Source of the DNA: an archaeon
Lineage (GTDB): Archaea; Thermoproteota; Nitrososphaeria; Nitrososphaerales; Gagatemarchaeaceae
DNA: 50,559 nt
Direction of reading: 5' to 3'
Assembly: GCA_021796515.1 (NCBI GenBank)
Contig: JAKACC010000005.1
Span: 1-50,559 of the forward strand
Shown here: positions 32,401 to 39,095 of the stretch, piece after piece
How the letters are laid out: every line of letters starts with the position of its first letter
Position numbering within the stretch: position 1 is the stretch's first letter
Translations under genes and position numbers: made by a program
The notes under the pieces: generated by a model
What the model saw: the letters and a program-made list of their open reading frames with translations, nothing else
Databases searched by the model: none
Told to the model about the DNA's origin: nothing

Positions 32401-32653
32401 CGATGCTCACAACGTCGTTCCGTCCGAACTCGTAGACCTCTCCCCCGTCGAATTTGGTCAGAAGCCTCCCGTCTTGAGCAACGAGCTCTTGGACTTCTCC
32501 GCCGGTAAGGGGGAGGCCGTTGACCAGCACATATTGATCCCACCTTAGACACTTGCCGTGGTCCACGTGCCCTGCCGTCCCAATGTTGACCTCTGGCTGC
32601 CTGGGGAGGAGGGGGCCTTCGGGGGTTCCCTCTACAAGCTTCTGCCCTGACAA
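29468..32653 (-). CDS. Translation initiation factor aIF2 gamma with intein
   Basis: GTPase subunit that delivers initiator tRNA. The 1061-residue frame contains a 640-residue intein, leaving 421 residues. Extein features are EVNIGTAGHVDHGK/TSLTQ (the G1 P-loop, cut between Lys and Thr), a zinc knuckle with CPVCGKK, G3 FVDCPGHESLM, G4 NKIDLVTD, and GLVGGVLGGSLTRGELKVGD in domain II. No translation initiation is possible without splicing because the P-loop is interrupted. TTG start with a TTTAAAAG TATA 27 nt upstream. Confidence 0.96.
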   Translation of the reverse strand: MSGQKLVEGTPEGPLLPRQPEVNIGTAGHVDHGKCLRWDQYVLVNGLPLTGGEVQELVAQDGRLLTKFDGGEVYEFGRNDVVSIDTKFEAKKASSLFYMQDYRGPIYKVRTGTGRTIAVTPEHPLLINRGGKVVWVKSSELRPGDHVAFLSQIPLTEGYQFPDPFSRLQAAYEIVRWQDYQRIETITEGFRVFAALKPREIDQLRILAGASNDRLCREAGIDYKTWKRILDGSRPIQGRPKERLLKWFSETSVARLSPGEYLAVQRRGSARHIRRLKEFDMDDDLVRWLAFVWSEGSSGKGFVEVTQTVEIDMLNSFLRITRDKLGAEVHSYGGGIYRINNTPLVDYLRFKFGFVPGNKLESAIQTWVCRLTTKQRAIFLRWFLTLDGEFNTKAGQVSVSQANPKNIVVISYLLGSFGIIGRFGTVSRKVKGGRKTYHRLSISGRRNLQLFATNIGFEAPRKQKALIEYLGRISIPSKESDLSMPVDARLLRSVLRGSGLTREGFRSPGTRPGIKASAWYKAYESSARTGRISRPKLLTLVQSIQDHLGLIDDSLSRLSKDWKQMSEHLSTAAIPLEQIAREMGMSRKKLTRILDRPTAEERATVVDFVSKRTLERLRELGPALDQLAALATTPLEFDSVRAVEVEPYEGKIYDLTVPEHSNFVAGTGALIAHNTSLTQAITGIWASAHSEELKRGITIKVGYADAAFYRCAEDHGVASYSTSAKCPVCGKKTGFLRAVSFVDCPGHESLMTNMLAGAFLMDGALLVIAANEPVPKPQTREHLQALQMLGMKNIVIAQNKIDLVTDQEAERNHEQIQKFVSGTVAGSAPIIPISAQQQLNIDALIQAIEDVIPTPKRDAGASPLMYVVRSFDVNRPGNEIGGLVGGVLGGSLTRGELKVGDEIELRPGMVEERSGKFIPVITRVSSLETGAGQTERVGPGGLVAVGTHLDPTFVKGDQMVGSVIGRVGTLPDTLEHVTLDVTLLETAVGSADLVKVEKVKLGETVRLNLGTASSLAVATSVRGDVVELDLKKPVSTEMGMRAAISRRIAERWRLIGSGVLK
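30632..32551 (-). mobile_element. Large intein in aIF2 gamma P-loop
   Basis: 640 residues from Cys1 (CLRWDQYVLV) to LIAHN, followed by Thr +1; the penultimate His is standard. Block B is VTPEHPLLI. LAGLIDADG-type motifs are degenerate but present (WLAFVWSEGSS and FLRWFLTLDGEF). Extra HTH-like segments flank the endonuclease (LAGASNDRLCREAGIDYKTW; QIAREMGMSRKKLTRIL), making it much larger than the usual 350-450 residues. Probably a homing element; the splicing motifs look intact. Confidence 0.92.
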
Positions 32654-32675
32654 TAGGGTGCACGTTCAGACGGGC

Positions 32676-32684
32676 CTTTTAAAG
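32676..32684 (-). promoter_or_regulatory. TATA box of aIF2 gamma
   Basis: Palindromic CTTTTAAAG (minus CTTTAAAAG), centred about 27 nt before the TTG start. Confidence 0.5.
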
Positions 32685-32724
32685 TTCGGCGGAGGAGTCC
32701 GCCCGACCTGGCGGGGCCCGCTCC

Positions 32725-33567
32725 TCAGCGCGCCTTGACGAGAGTCCCAGGATTCCCGCCTCTGAGGGCGGCGGAGAGCGCGCCTTTCTTCAGCCCGTTC
32801 ACGACCGAGACGTCTATCTGATGACGGCCAGCCGCTTGGAGCCTGAACACTTCTTGGTCGACGCAGGAGCTCGGCTTCGTGCTCATGTCGCCTGCCATGG
32901 CCCTCTTGACGAGCTTGGCAGATGGGTGAGTTCTCGGGTCTTCATCGTATATCCCGTCGACATCCCTGACGAAAACCACTCTCTTCATCCCGCAGGTCTC
33001 GGCGAAGAGGAAGACCCCTGCGTCGGCTCCCGTAGGAGGCTCGGACGCTTCCGCCCTGATGTGCTCCCAGATGTCGTATGGGGGGACCCCGTTGAAGACC
33101 ACCGCCCTGGATATCTCGAGCATCGCCGGGAGCATGTGGACCATCTCCGCATGAGTGAGCTCAGCTATGCCGTAGGGGGATAGGAGGGCTCCGATTATGT
33201 GGGCGTTCAGCTCAGTGTCGAGCCTCCTCAGCTCGGCTCTCAAGCCGAGGGGGAGACCCAGATCGCTCGCCACGGCAAGGACGTGCTTCGCCCTCTTGCC
33301 GGACCCGGCAGCCACGATGACTTTGTGCTGCTTCAGGTTCCTGCGGATCTCAGCCAGAATAGGGAGAATGGCGTCTCTCCCAGAGTCGACTAGCCTTCCC
33401 CCTATCTGGATTGCGGTCACGCTCGGCATCAGGGGGTAGACCGCCGTCTCGGAGCTCCTCTTCGTCTTCTCGCTCAGGAGCGAGTCTTTCATGAAGCCCG
33501 ACTGCACGTGGCGGCTCTCGCCGCTCAGCAGGTAGTCCTCGTCCCTATGCTTCGATGACTGTGCCAA
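32725..33567 (-). CDS. mosA: Molybdenum/tungsten storage protein alpha-like subunit
   Basis: 280-residue amino-acid-kinase-fold protein. It resembles the alpha subunit of the Azotobacter Mo/W storage protein: N-terminal RHVQSGFMKDSLL, IQIGGRLVDSGRDAILPILA EI, AAGSGKRAKHVLAVASDLGLP, GADAGVFLFAETCG and RDVDGIYDEDP, then VVNGLKKGALSAALRGGNPGT. The His-rich PPYHHHEF that binds polyoxomolybdate in Azotobacter is PPYDIWEH here. The homologous complex stores oxomolybdate clusters in an ATP-dependent way. The TTG start overlaps the beta-like gene by 23 nt; later Met codons would remove the family N-terminus. A UMP-kinase-like role is less likely given the context. Confidence 0.8.
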   Translation of the reverse strand: MAQSSKHRDEDYLLSGESRHVQSGFMKDSLLSEKTKRSSETAVYPLMPSVTAIQIGGRLVDSGRDAILPILAEIRRNLKQHKVIVAAGSGKRAKHVLAVASDLGLPLGLRAELRRLDTELNAHIIGALLSPYGIAELTHAEMVHMLPAMLEISRAVVFNGVPPYDIWEHIRAEASEPPTGADAGVFLFAETCGMKRVVFVRDVDGIYDEDPRTHPSAKLVKRAMAGDMSTKPSSCVDQEVFRLQAAGRHQIDVSVVNGLKKGALSAALRGGNPGTLVKAR

Positions 33568-34318
33568 CTTGCTCCCCTCTCAGCGCCCTGGTGATGTTCC
33601 CGGGCTTCAGGCCGTTCACTATCTGTATCTTCCTCACGTGCTTCCCGAGTGCCATGAACTCGAGGACCGGTTGCTCGACGACCAGATCCGGGAGCTTCAT
33701 GCCTATGACCTCCTTCGGCGATGCCTTCGGTATGAACTCTGCGTCGGGGTTCTTTTTCGGGTCGTCCGTGTATAGGCCGTCTTCGTCCTTCACGTACAGC
33801 ATCCCGGCGGCCCCGAACGTCTCGGCCACCAGGTAGCACCCGGTGTCCGTCCTGTGCGGCGGGATGAGCCCTACGTTAGGGTACCTCTCCCAGAATGCAT
33901 AGGGAGGCATCCCGGGAAAGACCACCGCCCTCCTCTCCTCTAGGTCGAAGGCGAGCTTGGAGCTGAGCTCCCCAGGGTTAAGGACAGGTATCCCGTACTT
34001 CGAAAGTAGCCATCCGACCATACGCGCATTCTGGGAGGCGACACCAGCGCCGAGGGCCGAGAGGACGCCGGTGGGGAGACCGAACTCTATGGCGAGGCTG
34101 TAGATGTGCCTCGCCCGGGTCCCGGCTCCGGTCCCGATTATGACCTTCTTGTCTGCGAGGAAGTTCCTCGTCAGCTCGTCCACCACCGGGACGAGGGCTG
34201 CCTTCCCTCTGTCTATGATGCTCTGGCCGCCGACCTTCACCACCCACGAGTCAGGGAGGAGCCTGAACCCTTTTTCGGATGGTCCCAAGGACTCCGCGAG
34301 GCCCGAGGAGCTTCTCAT
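33545..34318 (-). CDS. mosB: Molybdenum/tungsten storage protein beta-like subunit
   Basis: 257 residues very similar in motif content to the MosB subunit. Motifs in order are VVKVGGQSIIDRGKAALVPV, IIGTGAGTRARHIYSLAIEF GLP, FPGMPPYAFWERY, IPPHRTDTGCYLVAETFGAA, VKDEDGLYTDDPKKN and QIVNGLKPGNITRALRGEQVGT. The ATP-site glycines are kept. A GTATTTAAGC TATA about 28 nt upstream gives a leaderless start at ATG 34318. It heads the mosB-mosA pair and lies directly after a Mo/W-type importer on the same strand, which strongly supports metal storage. Confidence 0.85.
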   Translation of the reverse strand: MRSSSGLAESLGPSEKGFRLLPDSWVVKVGGQSIIDRGKAALVPVVDELTRNFLADKKVIIGTGAGTRARHIYSLAIEFGLPTGVLSALGAGVASQNARMVGWLLSKYGIPVLNPGELSSKLAFDLEERRAVVFPGMPPYAFWERYPNVGLIPPHRTDTGCYLVAETFGAAGMLYVKDEDGLYTDDPKKNPDAEFIPKASPKEVIGMKLPDLVVEQPVLEFMALGKHVRKIQIVNGLKPGNITRALRGEQVGTVIEA

Positions 34319-34341
34319 CGGAGCCGCGCGTGTCTGGCTTC

Positions 34342-34351
34342 GTATTTAAGC
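34342..34351 (-). promoter_or_regulatory. TATA box of mosB-mosA
   Basis: Minus strand GCTTAAATAC, centred about 28 nt before the mosB ATG at 34318. Confidence 0.55.
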
Positions 34352-34367
34352 AGTCAGAGATTCCGAA

Positions 34368-34973
34368 TCAGAAGAGCCTGCTCGACCTGCCGTCCACCAT
34401 CTCGTAATGGTGGTCTGCCAGACTCGCATCCGATTGCTGCTGGGTCGTGAAAACCAGGTCGATCCCCCCGACGGCGCAGAGCTCTTTGTAAGCGGACATG
34501 AAGTCGTTCCTGTGGTCGATGTTAGAGAACGCCTCGTCCACCAGTATCGCCTTCGGCTTCGACAGGAGTGCGGTGGCGAGGGAGACCCTCTCCCTCATCC
34601 CCAGGCTCAGCCTGTCGACGCGCCCGGAGAACGAGATCCCGAGTCTGTCCTTCACTTCCGCGACCGTCGCCCCGTCGAGGGGTGCCTTCTTCACTTCGGC
34701 CCCCCAGCGGAGATGCCTATCCACCTCCAGGTGCGGGATCAGGGAGTCCGGGTTGATGAGCACCACCCCCCTCCTCTCTGGAGGGAGCCGGGTTACATCA
34801 GCCCCGCCGACCTTCACGTATCCCGCCTTCGGGCTCAGGTTCCCGGCGACGACGTTCAGGAAGGTGGTCTTCCCAGACCCGTTTAACCCCGACAGGCAGA
34901 TGCACCCGCCATCATGCAGCTCCCCCGACAGGACCAGGTTCCCCCTCTGGAACGTGACTTGCACGTCGAACAA
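34368..34973 (-). CDS. Mo/W-type ABC importer ATPase
   Basis: 201 residues. Walker A GLNGSGKTTF, signature LSLGMRERVSLATAL, Walker B AILVDEAF, and a His-like switch replaced by TTQQQSD (Gln where His is usual). It lacks the C-terminal TOBE regulatory domain of ModC, so oxyanion sensing may rest in the separate HTH-TOBE regulator. TTG start, 28 nt after the permease gene. Molybdate versus tungstate specificity cannot be told. Confidence 0.88.
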   Translation of the reverse strand: MFDVQVTFQRGNLVLSGELHDGGCICLSGLNGSGKTTFLNVVAGNLSPKAGYVKVGGADVTRLPPERRGVVLINPDSLIPHLEVDRHLRWGAEVKKAPLDGATVAEVKDRLGISFSGRVDRLSLGMRERVSLATALLSKPKAILVDEAFSNIDHRNDFMSAYKELCAVGGIDLVFTTQQQSDASLADHHYEMVDGRSSRLF

Positions 34974-35001
34974 ACGAGGCGGACTCCGCCCTCAGGGGTG
35001 C

Positions 35002-35781
35002 TTAAGTTGTCGCCCTGTGCTTGACGACCCTCAGCGCCACCATGATGGGGATGGACACTACTACCAGGGTCGCCGAAGCGGTCACCGCGGCGTTGAGGCC
35101 GTTTGAGCTGTAGAGGTTGAAGATCAGCACGGACGCCGGGCTGACTCCTCCTAGCCCCAGGGGGGCCGACAGGATGGCGTAGGCGACTATCACGATCGAC
35201 CCGAACTCGCTCATGGACCTGCTGAGGGCGATCAGGGATGCGCCGATTATCCCGTTCCCTGAGTTGGGGAGCGCGACGGATACGAAGGTCTTGAGGCGAG
35301 AGGCGCCGAGCCCCAGGGCGAAGTCCTCCGGGGCCCTGTTCATCGATTCGAAGAATGGCTGCATCGCCTTGATGTATATCGGGGCGGAGATTATGGTCAG
35401 GGCTACGACCATCCCGAGTAGCGTGTCGAAGAAATTGATCCCTATGGAGTTCAGGAACCTTCCGGTCGGGGTGAGAGGGCTGTCGAGGACGACCAGTGCT
35501 ATTCCGATGATGGGGTGGGGGATGGAGGCAGGGATGTCCGCCAGGGTCTCGGCCGCTTCGTTCTTGCTCCTTGCCAGGTGATATGAGAGAGGGGTGAAGA
35601 GAAGTATCTCAGTGACCACGGTGAGCCCTGATGCGAGCAGGGTGACCTCAATGGACCGGAGGACCCCGACGTTGAACCCTTCGGCGGAGAAGAGGGGCCC
35701 GAACCCCCAGTAGAGGAGCGCGAGGACGGGCAGGACGAGGAAGGCTAGCGGGACGTATGCGAGGGGGCGCAGCCAGTTCAG
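35002..35781 (-). CDS. Mo/W-type ABC importer permease, probable CTG start
   Basis: The integral membrane subunit has the EAA loop APEDFALGLGASRLKTFVSV ALP and family segments FTPLSYHLARSKNE, DIPASIPHPIIGIALVVL and SEFGSIVIVAYAI. An ordinary start exists only at GTG 35619, which would drop the first membrane helix (AYVPLAFLVLPVLALLYWGF). The frame is open back to a TGA at 35794-35796, and the only plausible start is CTG 35781, which overlaps the substrate-binding gene stop as CTGA. From there it is 259 residues with about six helices, as in WtpB/ModB/TupB. Confidence 0.86.
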   Translation of the reverse strand: MNWLRPLAYVPLAFLVLPVLALLYWGFGPLFSAEGFNVGVLRSIEVTLLASGLTVVTEILLFTPLSYHLARSKNEAAETLADIPASIPHPIIGIALVVLDSPLTPTGRFLNSIGINFFDTLLGMVVALTIISAPIYIKAMQPFFESMNRAPEDFALGLGASRLKTFVSVALPNSGNGIIGASLIALSRSMSEFGSIVIVAYAILSAPLGLGGVSPASVLIFNLYSSNGLNAAVTASATLVVVSIPIMVALRVVKHRATT

Positions 35782-36830
35782 ATGGTTCCACTCTCAACGA
35801 GCGCCCCGCTCGTGAGGAGCTGCGCGATGGGGGCCGGGACCTCCGTGCTGTTGTAGAGTTTGGCCGGGCTGAGGGGGACCATCCCGAACTGGGACATGTC
35901 GGAAGAGTGCTGGACTATGTAGACCACGAGCTGCAGGGCGTACGTAGTCTCGGTGCTGTCCTTGGGGACTGTGACGTACAGGTAGATGGGGCCTCCTGTC
36001 TGGAGTCCAGACGTGGTCTGATAGCTGAACTGGGCGTAGAAGCTCGACAGCGCCGGGTCTCCCAGGTTCACCTGATTGGGGAGGTCCAGCGCCTGGACGT
36101 GGTCAGAGATCGCAGCCGACTTGTACATGAAAAGGAACTGAATCTGGCCTGCTTGGAGGGGGGCGACGAGGTCGGAGGCGCTGGAAGCAGTGAAGTTGCT
36201 CTTCGACTGCAGGAGCATGTCGGTGAAGTACGATGAGTTCCCGGCATACCTGGCGCCCGCGGCTTCAAGCACCAACCACCCCCGGAACCCTGCAGGGTCC
36301 GTGTTGGGGTTGGAGATCCCGACTCTCACTGACCCCGAGACAAGGTCCGTGAAGAAGGCCTTCCAGTCGGCGGTGCTGTTCGAGGAACTCGCTGCCTGAT
36401 AGGCGTTGAGGATCTGCTGGAACGCGCCGGGCTGTCCGGCCGCGCTGGTGTAACCAAGGGTCATCTGGTCGGCCGCGAAGGCGATCCCCCACCCGGAGTA
36501 CTGCGTACCTAGGTCGGCGGACCCGAGGGTGGACTTCGCGACCGAAATGAACACGCTCACGGGGGCCCCCTGCGAGATCTGCGTGGCTAGGGCGTTTGAC
36601 CCCCCGCCGTTCGGGGCTGCGTACGGGACCCCGGTGGAGTTGGAGAAGCCGCTGTAGAGATAGCTCGCTTCTCGCGTGTAGAGGTCGGCTGTGTAGATTA
36701 TCAGGGGGGTCTTGGGCTTCCCGGTCCCATAGTAGGTGAAGTACGCGTATGTCCCTACCGAGGCGACCACTATCAGAATGACGATGACCGCAACCGCGAC
36801 CGTCGACACACCTCTCTTGGTTAGGCGCAT
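35778..36830 (-). CDS. Mo/W-type extracellular substrate-binding protein
   Basis: 350 residues from ATG 36830. N-terminal RLTKRGVSTVAVAVIVILIV VASVG is a membrane anchor or signal. The mature part resembles WtpA-type oxyanion receptors: PLIIYTADLYTREASYLYSG F, GGGSNALATQI, GWGIAFAADQMTLGYT and FRGWLVLEAAG. A TATTTAAG core is about 34 nt upstream, so the leader is very short; longer in-frame forms run into the divergent gene. Rich in Ser/Thr/Asn, typical of an exposed archaeal protein. Confidence 0.86.
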   Translation of the reverse strand: MRLTKRGVSTVAVAVIVILIVVASVGTYAYFTYYGTGKPKTPLIIYTADLYTREASYLYSGFSNSTGVPYAAPNGGGSNALATQISQGAPVSVFISVAKSTLGSADLGTQYSGWGIAFAADQMTLGYTSAAGQPGAFQQILNAYQAASSSNSTADWKAFFTDLVSGSVRVGISNPNTDPAGFRGWLVLEAAGARYAGNSSYFTDMLLQSKSNFTASSASDLVAPLQAGQIQFLFMYKSAAISDHVQALDLPNQVNLGDPALSSFYAQFSYQTTSGLQTGGPIYLYVTVPKDSTETTYALQLVVYIVQHSSDMSQFGMVPLSPAKLYNSTEVPAPIAQLLTSGALVESGTI

Positions 36831-36859
36831 AGCGATATGCAGGCCCATGCATAACGGCC

Positions 36860-36867
36860 TATTTAAG
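36860..36867. promoter_or_regulatory. Symmetric TATA core between importer and modE-like gene
   Basis: TATTTAAG/CTTAAATA reads as a TATA box on both strands. It is centred about 27 nt before TTG 36891 (regulator) and about 34 nt before ATG 36830 (binding protein). A regulator bound here could control both directions. Confidence 0.5.
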
Positions 36868-36890
36868 CTGGCTTGTCGTGGCTGCGTCCG

Positions 36891-37490
36891 TTGGCCCGTG
36901 CCAAGCGGAGAAGCTCGCCCAGGACCGCCGAGTTCGAGCCCAGTTTCTCCCTGGTGCTGAGGGATGCCAGTGGGGCATCCATCGATCACATAGACGCCCT
37001 GCTCTTGCACAACATCGCGGAGAGACGTTCGATATCATCGGCCGCTAAGGTGTCAGGGATTTCTTACCGGGGCGCCTGGGACCGCATCAGAGCGATTCAG
37101 ACGAAGCTCGGCCGGGAGATAGTGCTGGCGCAGGCTGGGGGCGCGAGCGGCGGGGGCGCTTCCCTCACGCCGGAGGGGGCTGCATTGATCTCCGAATACA
37201 GGAAGCTGAACACCTACCTCTTCAGCGCCCTGGGGGACAAGGATTTCTGGCAGCACATCAGCTACAGGCTCAGCGCGCGCAACCGCATCAGGGCAAGGAT
37301 CCTGGAGGTGAGGGAGGGGCCTATAACATCCGAGGTCAAAATGGAGATCAGGGGGCCCGGACGCCTCACCTCGATAATCTCGAACGAGGCCGTCCAGGAC
37401 CTGAGACTGAGGCCGGGGGACGAGGTCGAGGCGATCGTCAAGGCTACGGAGGTGGTGCTGGCGAAGTCGGAGCGGCCTCCCAACCTCTGA
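36891..37490 (+). CDS. ModE-like HTH-TOBE regulator
   Basis: 199 residues. N-terminal LysR/ModE-type winged helix (HIDALLLHNIAERRSISSAA KVSGISYRGAWDRIRAIQ, then GGGASLTPEGAALISEYRKL) and a single C-terminal TOBE/Mop domain (LSARNRIRARILEVREGPIT SEVKMEI...SNEAVQDLRLRPGDEVEAIVKATEVVLAKS) that binds molybdate or tungstate in homologues. Divergent from the importer, so it is its likely repressor or activator. The TTG at 36891 is chosen from TATA spacing; TTG 36873 would be too close. Confidence 0.87.
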   Translation: MARAKRRSSPRTAEFEPSFSLVLRDASGASIDHIDALLLHNIAERRSISSAAKVSGISYRGAWDRIRAIQTKLGREIVLAQAGGASGGGASLTPEGAALISEYRKLNTYLFSALGDKDFWQHISYRLSARNRIRARILEVREGPITSEVKMEIRGPGRLTSIISNEAVQDLRLRPGDEVEAIVKATEVVLAKSERPPNL

Positions 37491-37513
37491 GGTTTATCTT
37501 CACGCTCAAATTA

Positions 37514-37542
37514 TTAGACTATCAAATGAATAGATAGATTAA
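37514..37542. promoter_or_regulatory. Inverted repeat, candidate MarR operator
   Basis: TTAGACTATC-n9-GATAGATTAA, 8 of 10 positions complementary, in an AT-rich tract just before and touching the AATTAAAT TATA element (37541-37548). The MarR gene starts at 37577. The geometry suits autorepression. Confidence 0.45.
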
Positions 37543-37576
37543 TTAAATCCCGCCACGCATCCGGTCAGACTCGGTC

Positions 37577-38017
37577 TTGGCTTCGGAGATTCCCGACCTT
37601 TTCATGCGAATCTGGAGGAAGTGGCGCAGCTCGTCTCCTGTCGGGAGGGGGGACGTCACCCAGGAGCAGTACTGGATACTCCGGATGCTCTCCGTGTCGG
37701 GCCCCCAGAGGATAAAGGACCTGGCAGACAGGCTGGAGTGCACCCCGAGCACTGCGTCGGTGTCGGTCAAGAGGCTGGAGAAGGCGGGTTTGGTGTCAAG
37801 GGAAAGGAGCAGGGACGACGAAAGGGAGGTCAGGGTCATGCTGACGGAAGAGGGGGGGATAACGGTCGCGTCCTGGCGGAGAGAGCAGCTTAGGAACCTT
37901 TCGGCGCTCTTCGAGCGGCTGGATGCGAGAGAGAGGAGGGAACTCGAGAGTCTCCTCAGGAAGGTCGCCGGGCCGGAGCCCGCCGAAGGGCCAAGGAGGG
38001 TCAAGGAGATTGGCTGA
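37577..38017 (+). CDS. MarR-family transcription regulator
   Basis: 146 residues with the MarR winged helix: VTQEQYWILRMLSVSGPQRI KDLADRLECTPSTASVSVKRLEKAGLVSR and the wing SRDDEREVRVMLTEEG. TTG start, leaderless spacing from the AATTAAAT box. It overlaps the ABC ATPase gene, so it probably controls the exporter operon. Effector unknown. Confidence 0.92.
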   Translation: MASEIPDLFMRIWRKWRSSSPVGRGDVTQEQYWILRMLSVSGPQRIKDLADRLECTPSTASVSVKRLEKAGLVSRERSRDDEREVRVMLTEEGGITVASWRREQLRNLSALFERLDARERRELESLLRKVAGPEPAEGPRRVKEIG

Positions 38018-39095
38018 GCTGACCACAGGTCAGGGTGTGGCCCCCTCTCCGCCCGCCCTGAAATCCGCGGTCAGGGTCGAGGGCCTGACGAAGGTCTACC
38101 CCAACGGCCTGAGGGCGGTCGACTCCGTGTCCTTCGACGTAAAGGAGGGGGAGGTGTTCGGGCTTCTCGGGCCGAACGGCGCGGGGAAGACGACAGTGAT
38201 AAAGTCGATACTGACGCTCACTTCCCCGACCTCGGGCCGCATCTTCATCCGCTCCGTCGACGCTCTGGCGAACCAGGCTGCGGTCAGGCAGGTGATGGGA
38301 TACGTTCCCCAGGAGGTCTCGGTGGACGGAGACCTGACCGCGTACGAGAACCTCCTGATCTTCTCGAAGCTGTATTACGTCGACCGAGCTGAGCGAGGGA
38401 CCCGGATCAGGGAGGCCCTTCGATACATGGGGCTGGACGAGAGGTCGGACGACCTGGTCAAGACCTTCTCAGGCGGGATGATGCGCAGGCTTGAAATCGC
38501 GCAGGCCCTGGTCAACAGGCCCAGCGTCCTATTCTTGGACGAGCCGAGCATCGGACTGGACCCGGCGGCTAGGTTGGAGGTGTGGAGACACGTGAGGAAG
38601 CTGAACGAAGAGCTCCGGACTACTATCTTCCTCACCACCCATGACATGCTCGAGGCGGACAGGCTCTGCCACAGGATCGCGATAATGAACGCCGGCAAGA
38701 TCGTGGTCTCAGGCTCGCCCGACGAGCTGAAGGCGGGGGTGGGAAGAGAGCTCGTCTCTGTCCGGATGGGTGGTGGAGGTCCGGGAGGGCTCGAAAGCGG
38801 GCCCGTCGTCCTCCCTCCCGGCTTCGAGTTCATGAAACAGGACGACGGCCCTGGCCCGGGCAGGGGAGCTGGGGGCCGAGAAGACGTCATCCTGGTGGGC
38901 GGACGGGCAGAGGAGGGCGTGCCCCAGATAGTCAGGGCCTACGAGGCGGCAAGGGTCGATGTCTCTTCCATCTCTGTCAGCAGACCCACCCTGGACGACG
39001 TCTTCCTGAAGTACACGGCAACGCGCATCGGCGAGGCGGAAGAGTTCAGGCAGGCCAAGTCAGCCAGGAGGAGCTTCAGGAAGCATGCCAGGTGA
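38010..39095 (+). CDS. ABC exporter ATPase (DrrA-like)
   Basis: 361 residues from TTG 38010, after an AAGGAGGG Shine-Dalgarno-like run. Walker A GLLGPNGAGKTTVIK, Q-loop YVPQE, signature TFSGGMMRRLEIAQAL, Walker B SVLFLDEPSIGLDP, switch TTHDMLEA. The DrrA-type C-terminal extension has an unusual Gly/Pro-rich loop (MGGGGPGGLESGP; GPGPGRGAGGRE). Overlaps marR by 8 nt and the permease by 11 nt. Confidence 0.92.
   Translation: MAELTTGQGVAPSPPALKSAVRVEGLTKVYPNGLRAVDSVSFDVKEGEVFGLLGPNGAGKTTVIKSILTLTSPTSGRIFIRSVDALANQAAVRQVMGYVPQEVSVDGDLTAYENLLIFSKLYYVDRAERGTRIREALRYMGLDERSDDLVKTFSGGMMRRLEIAQALVNRPSVLFLDEPSIGLDPAARLEVWRHVRKLNEELRTTIFLTTHDMLEADRLCHRIAIMNAGKIVVSGSPDELKAGVGRELVSVRMGGGGPGGLESGPVVLPPGFEFMKQDDGPGPGRGAGGREDVILVGGRAEEGVPQIVRAYEAARVDVSSISVSRPTLDDVFLKYTATRIGEAEEFRQAKSARRSFRKHAR

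Noticed and set aside
32725-34318. Calling the two kinase-fold genes UMP kinases or a second IPK pair
   Set aside because: The motif string (IGTGAGTRARH, GMPPY-x-W, IPPHRTDTGC, DEDGLYT) and the adjacent Mo/W importer fit Mo/W storage protein subunits better.
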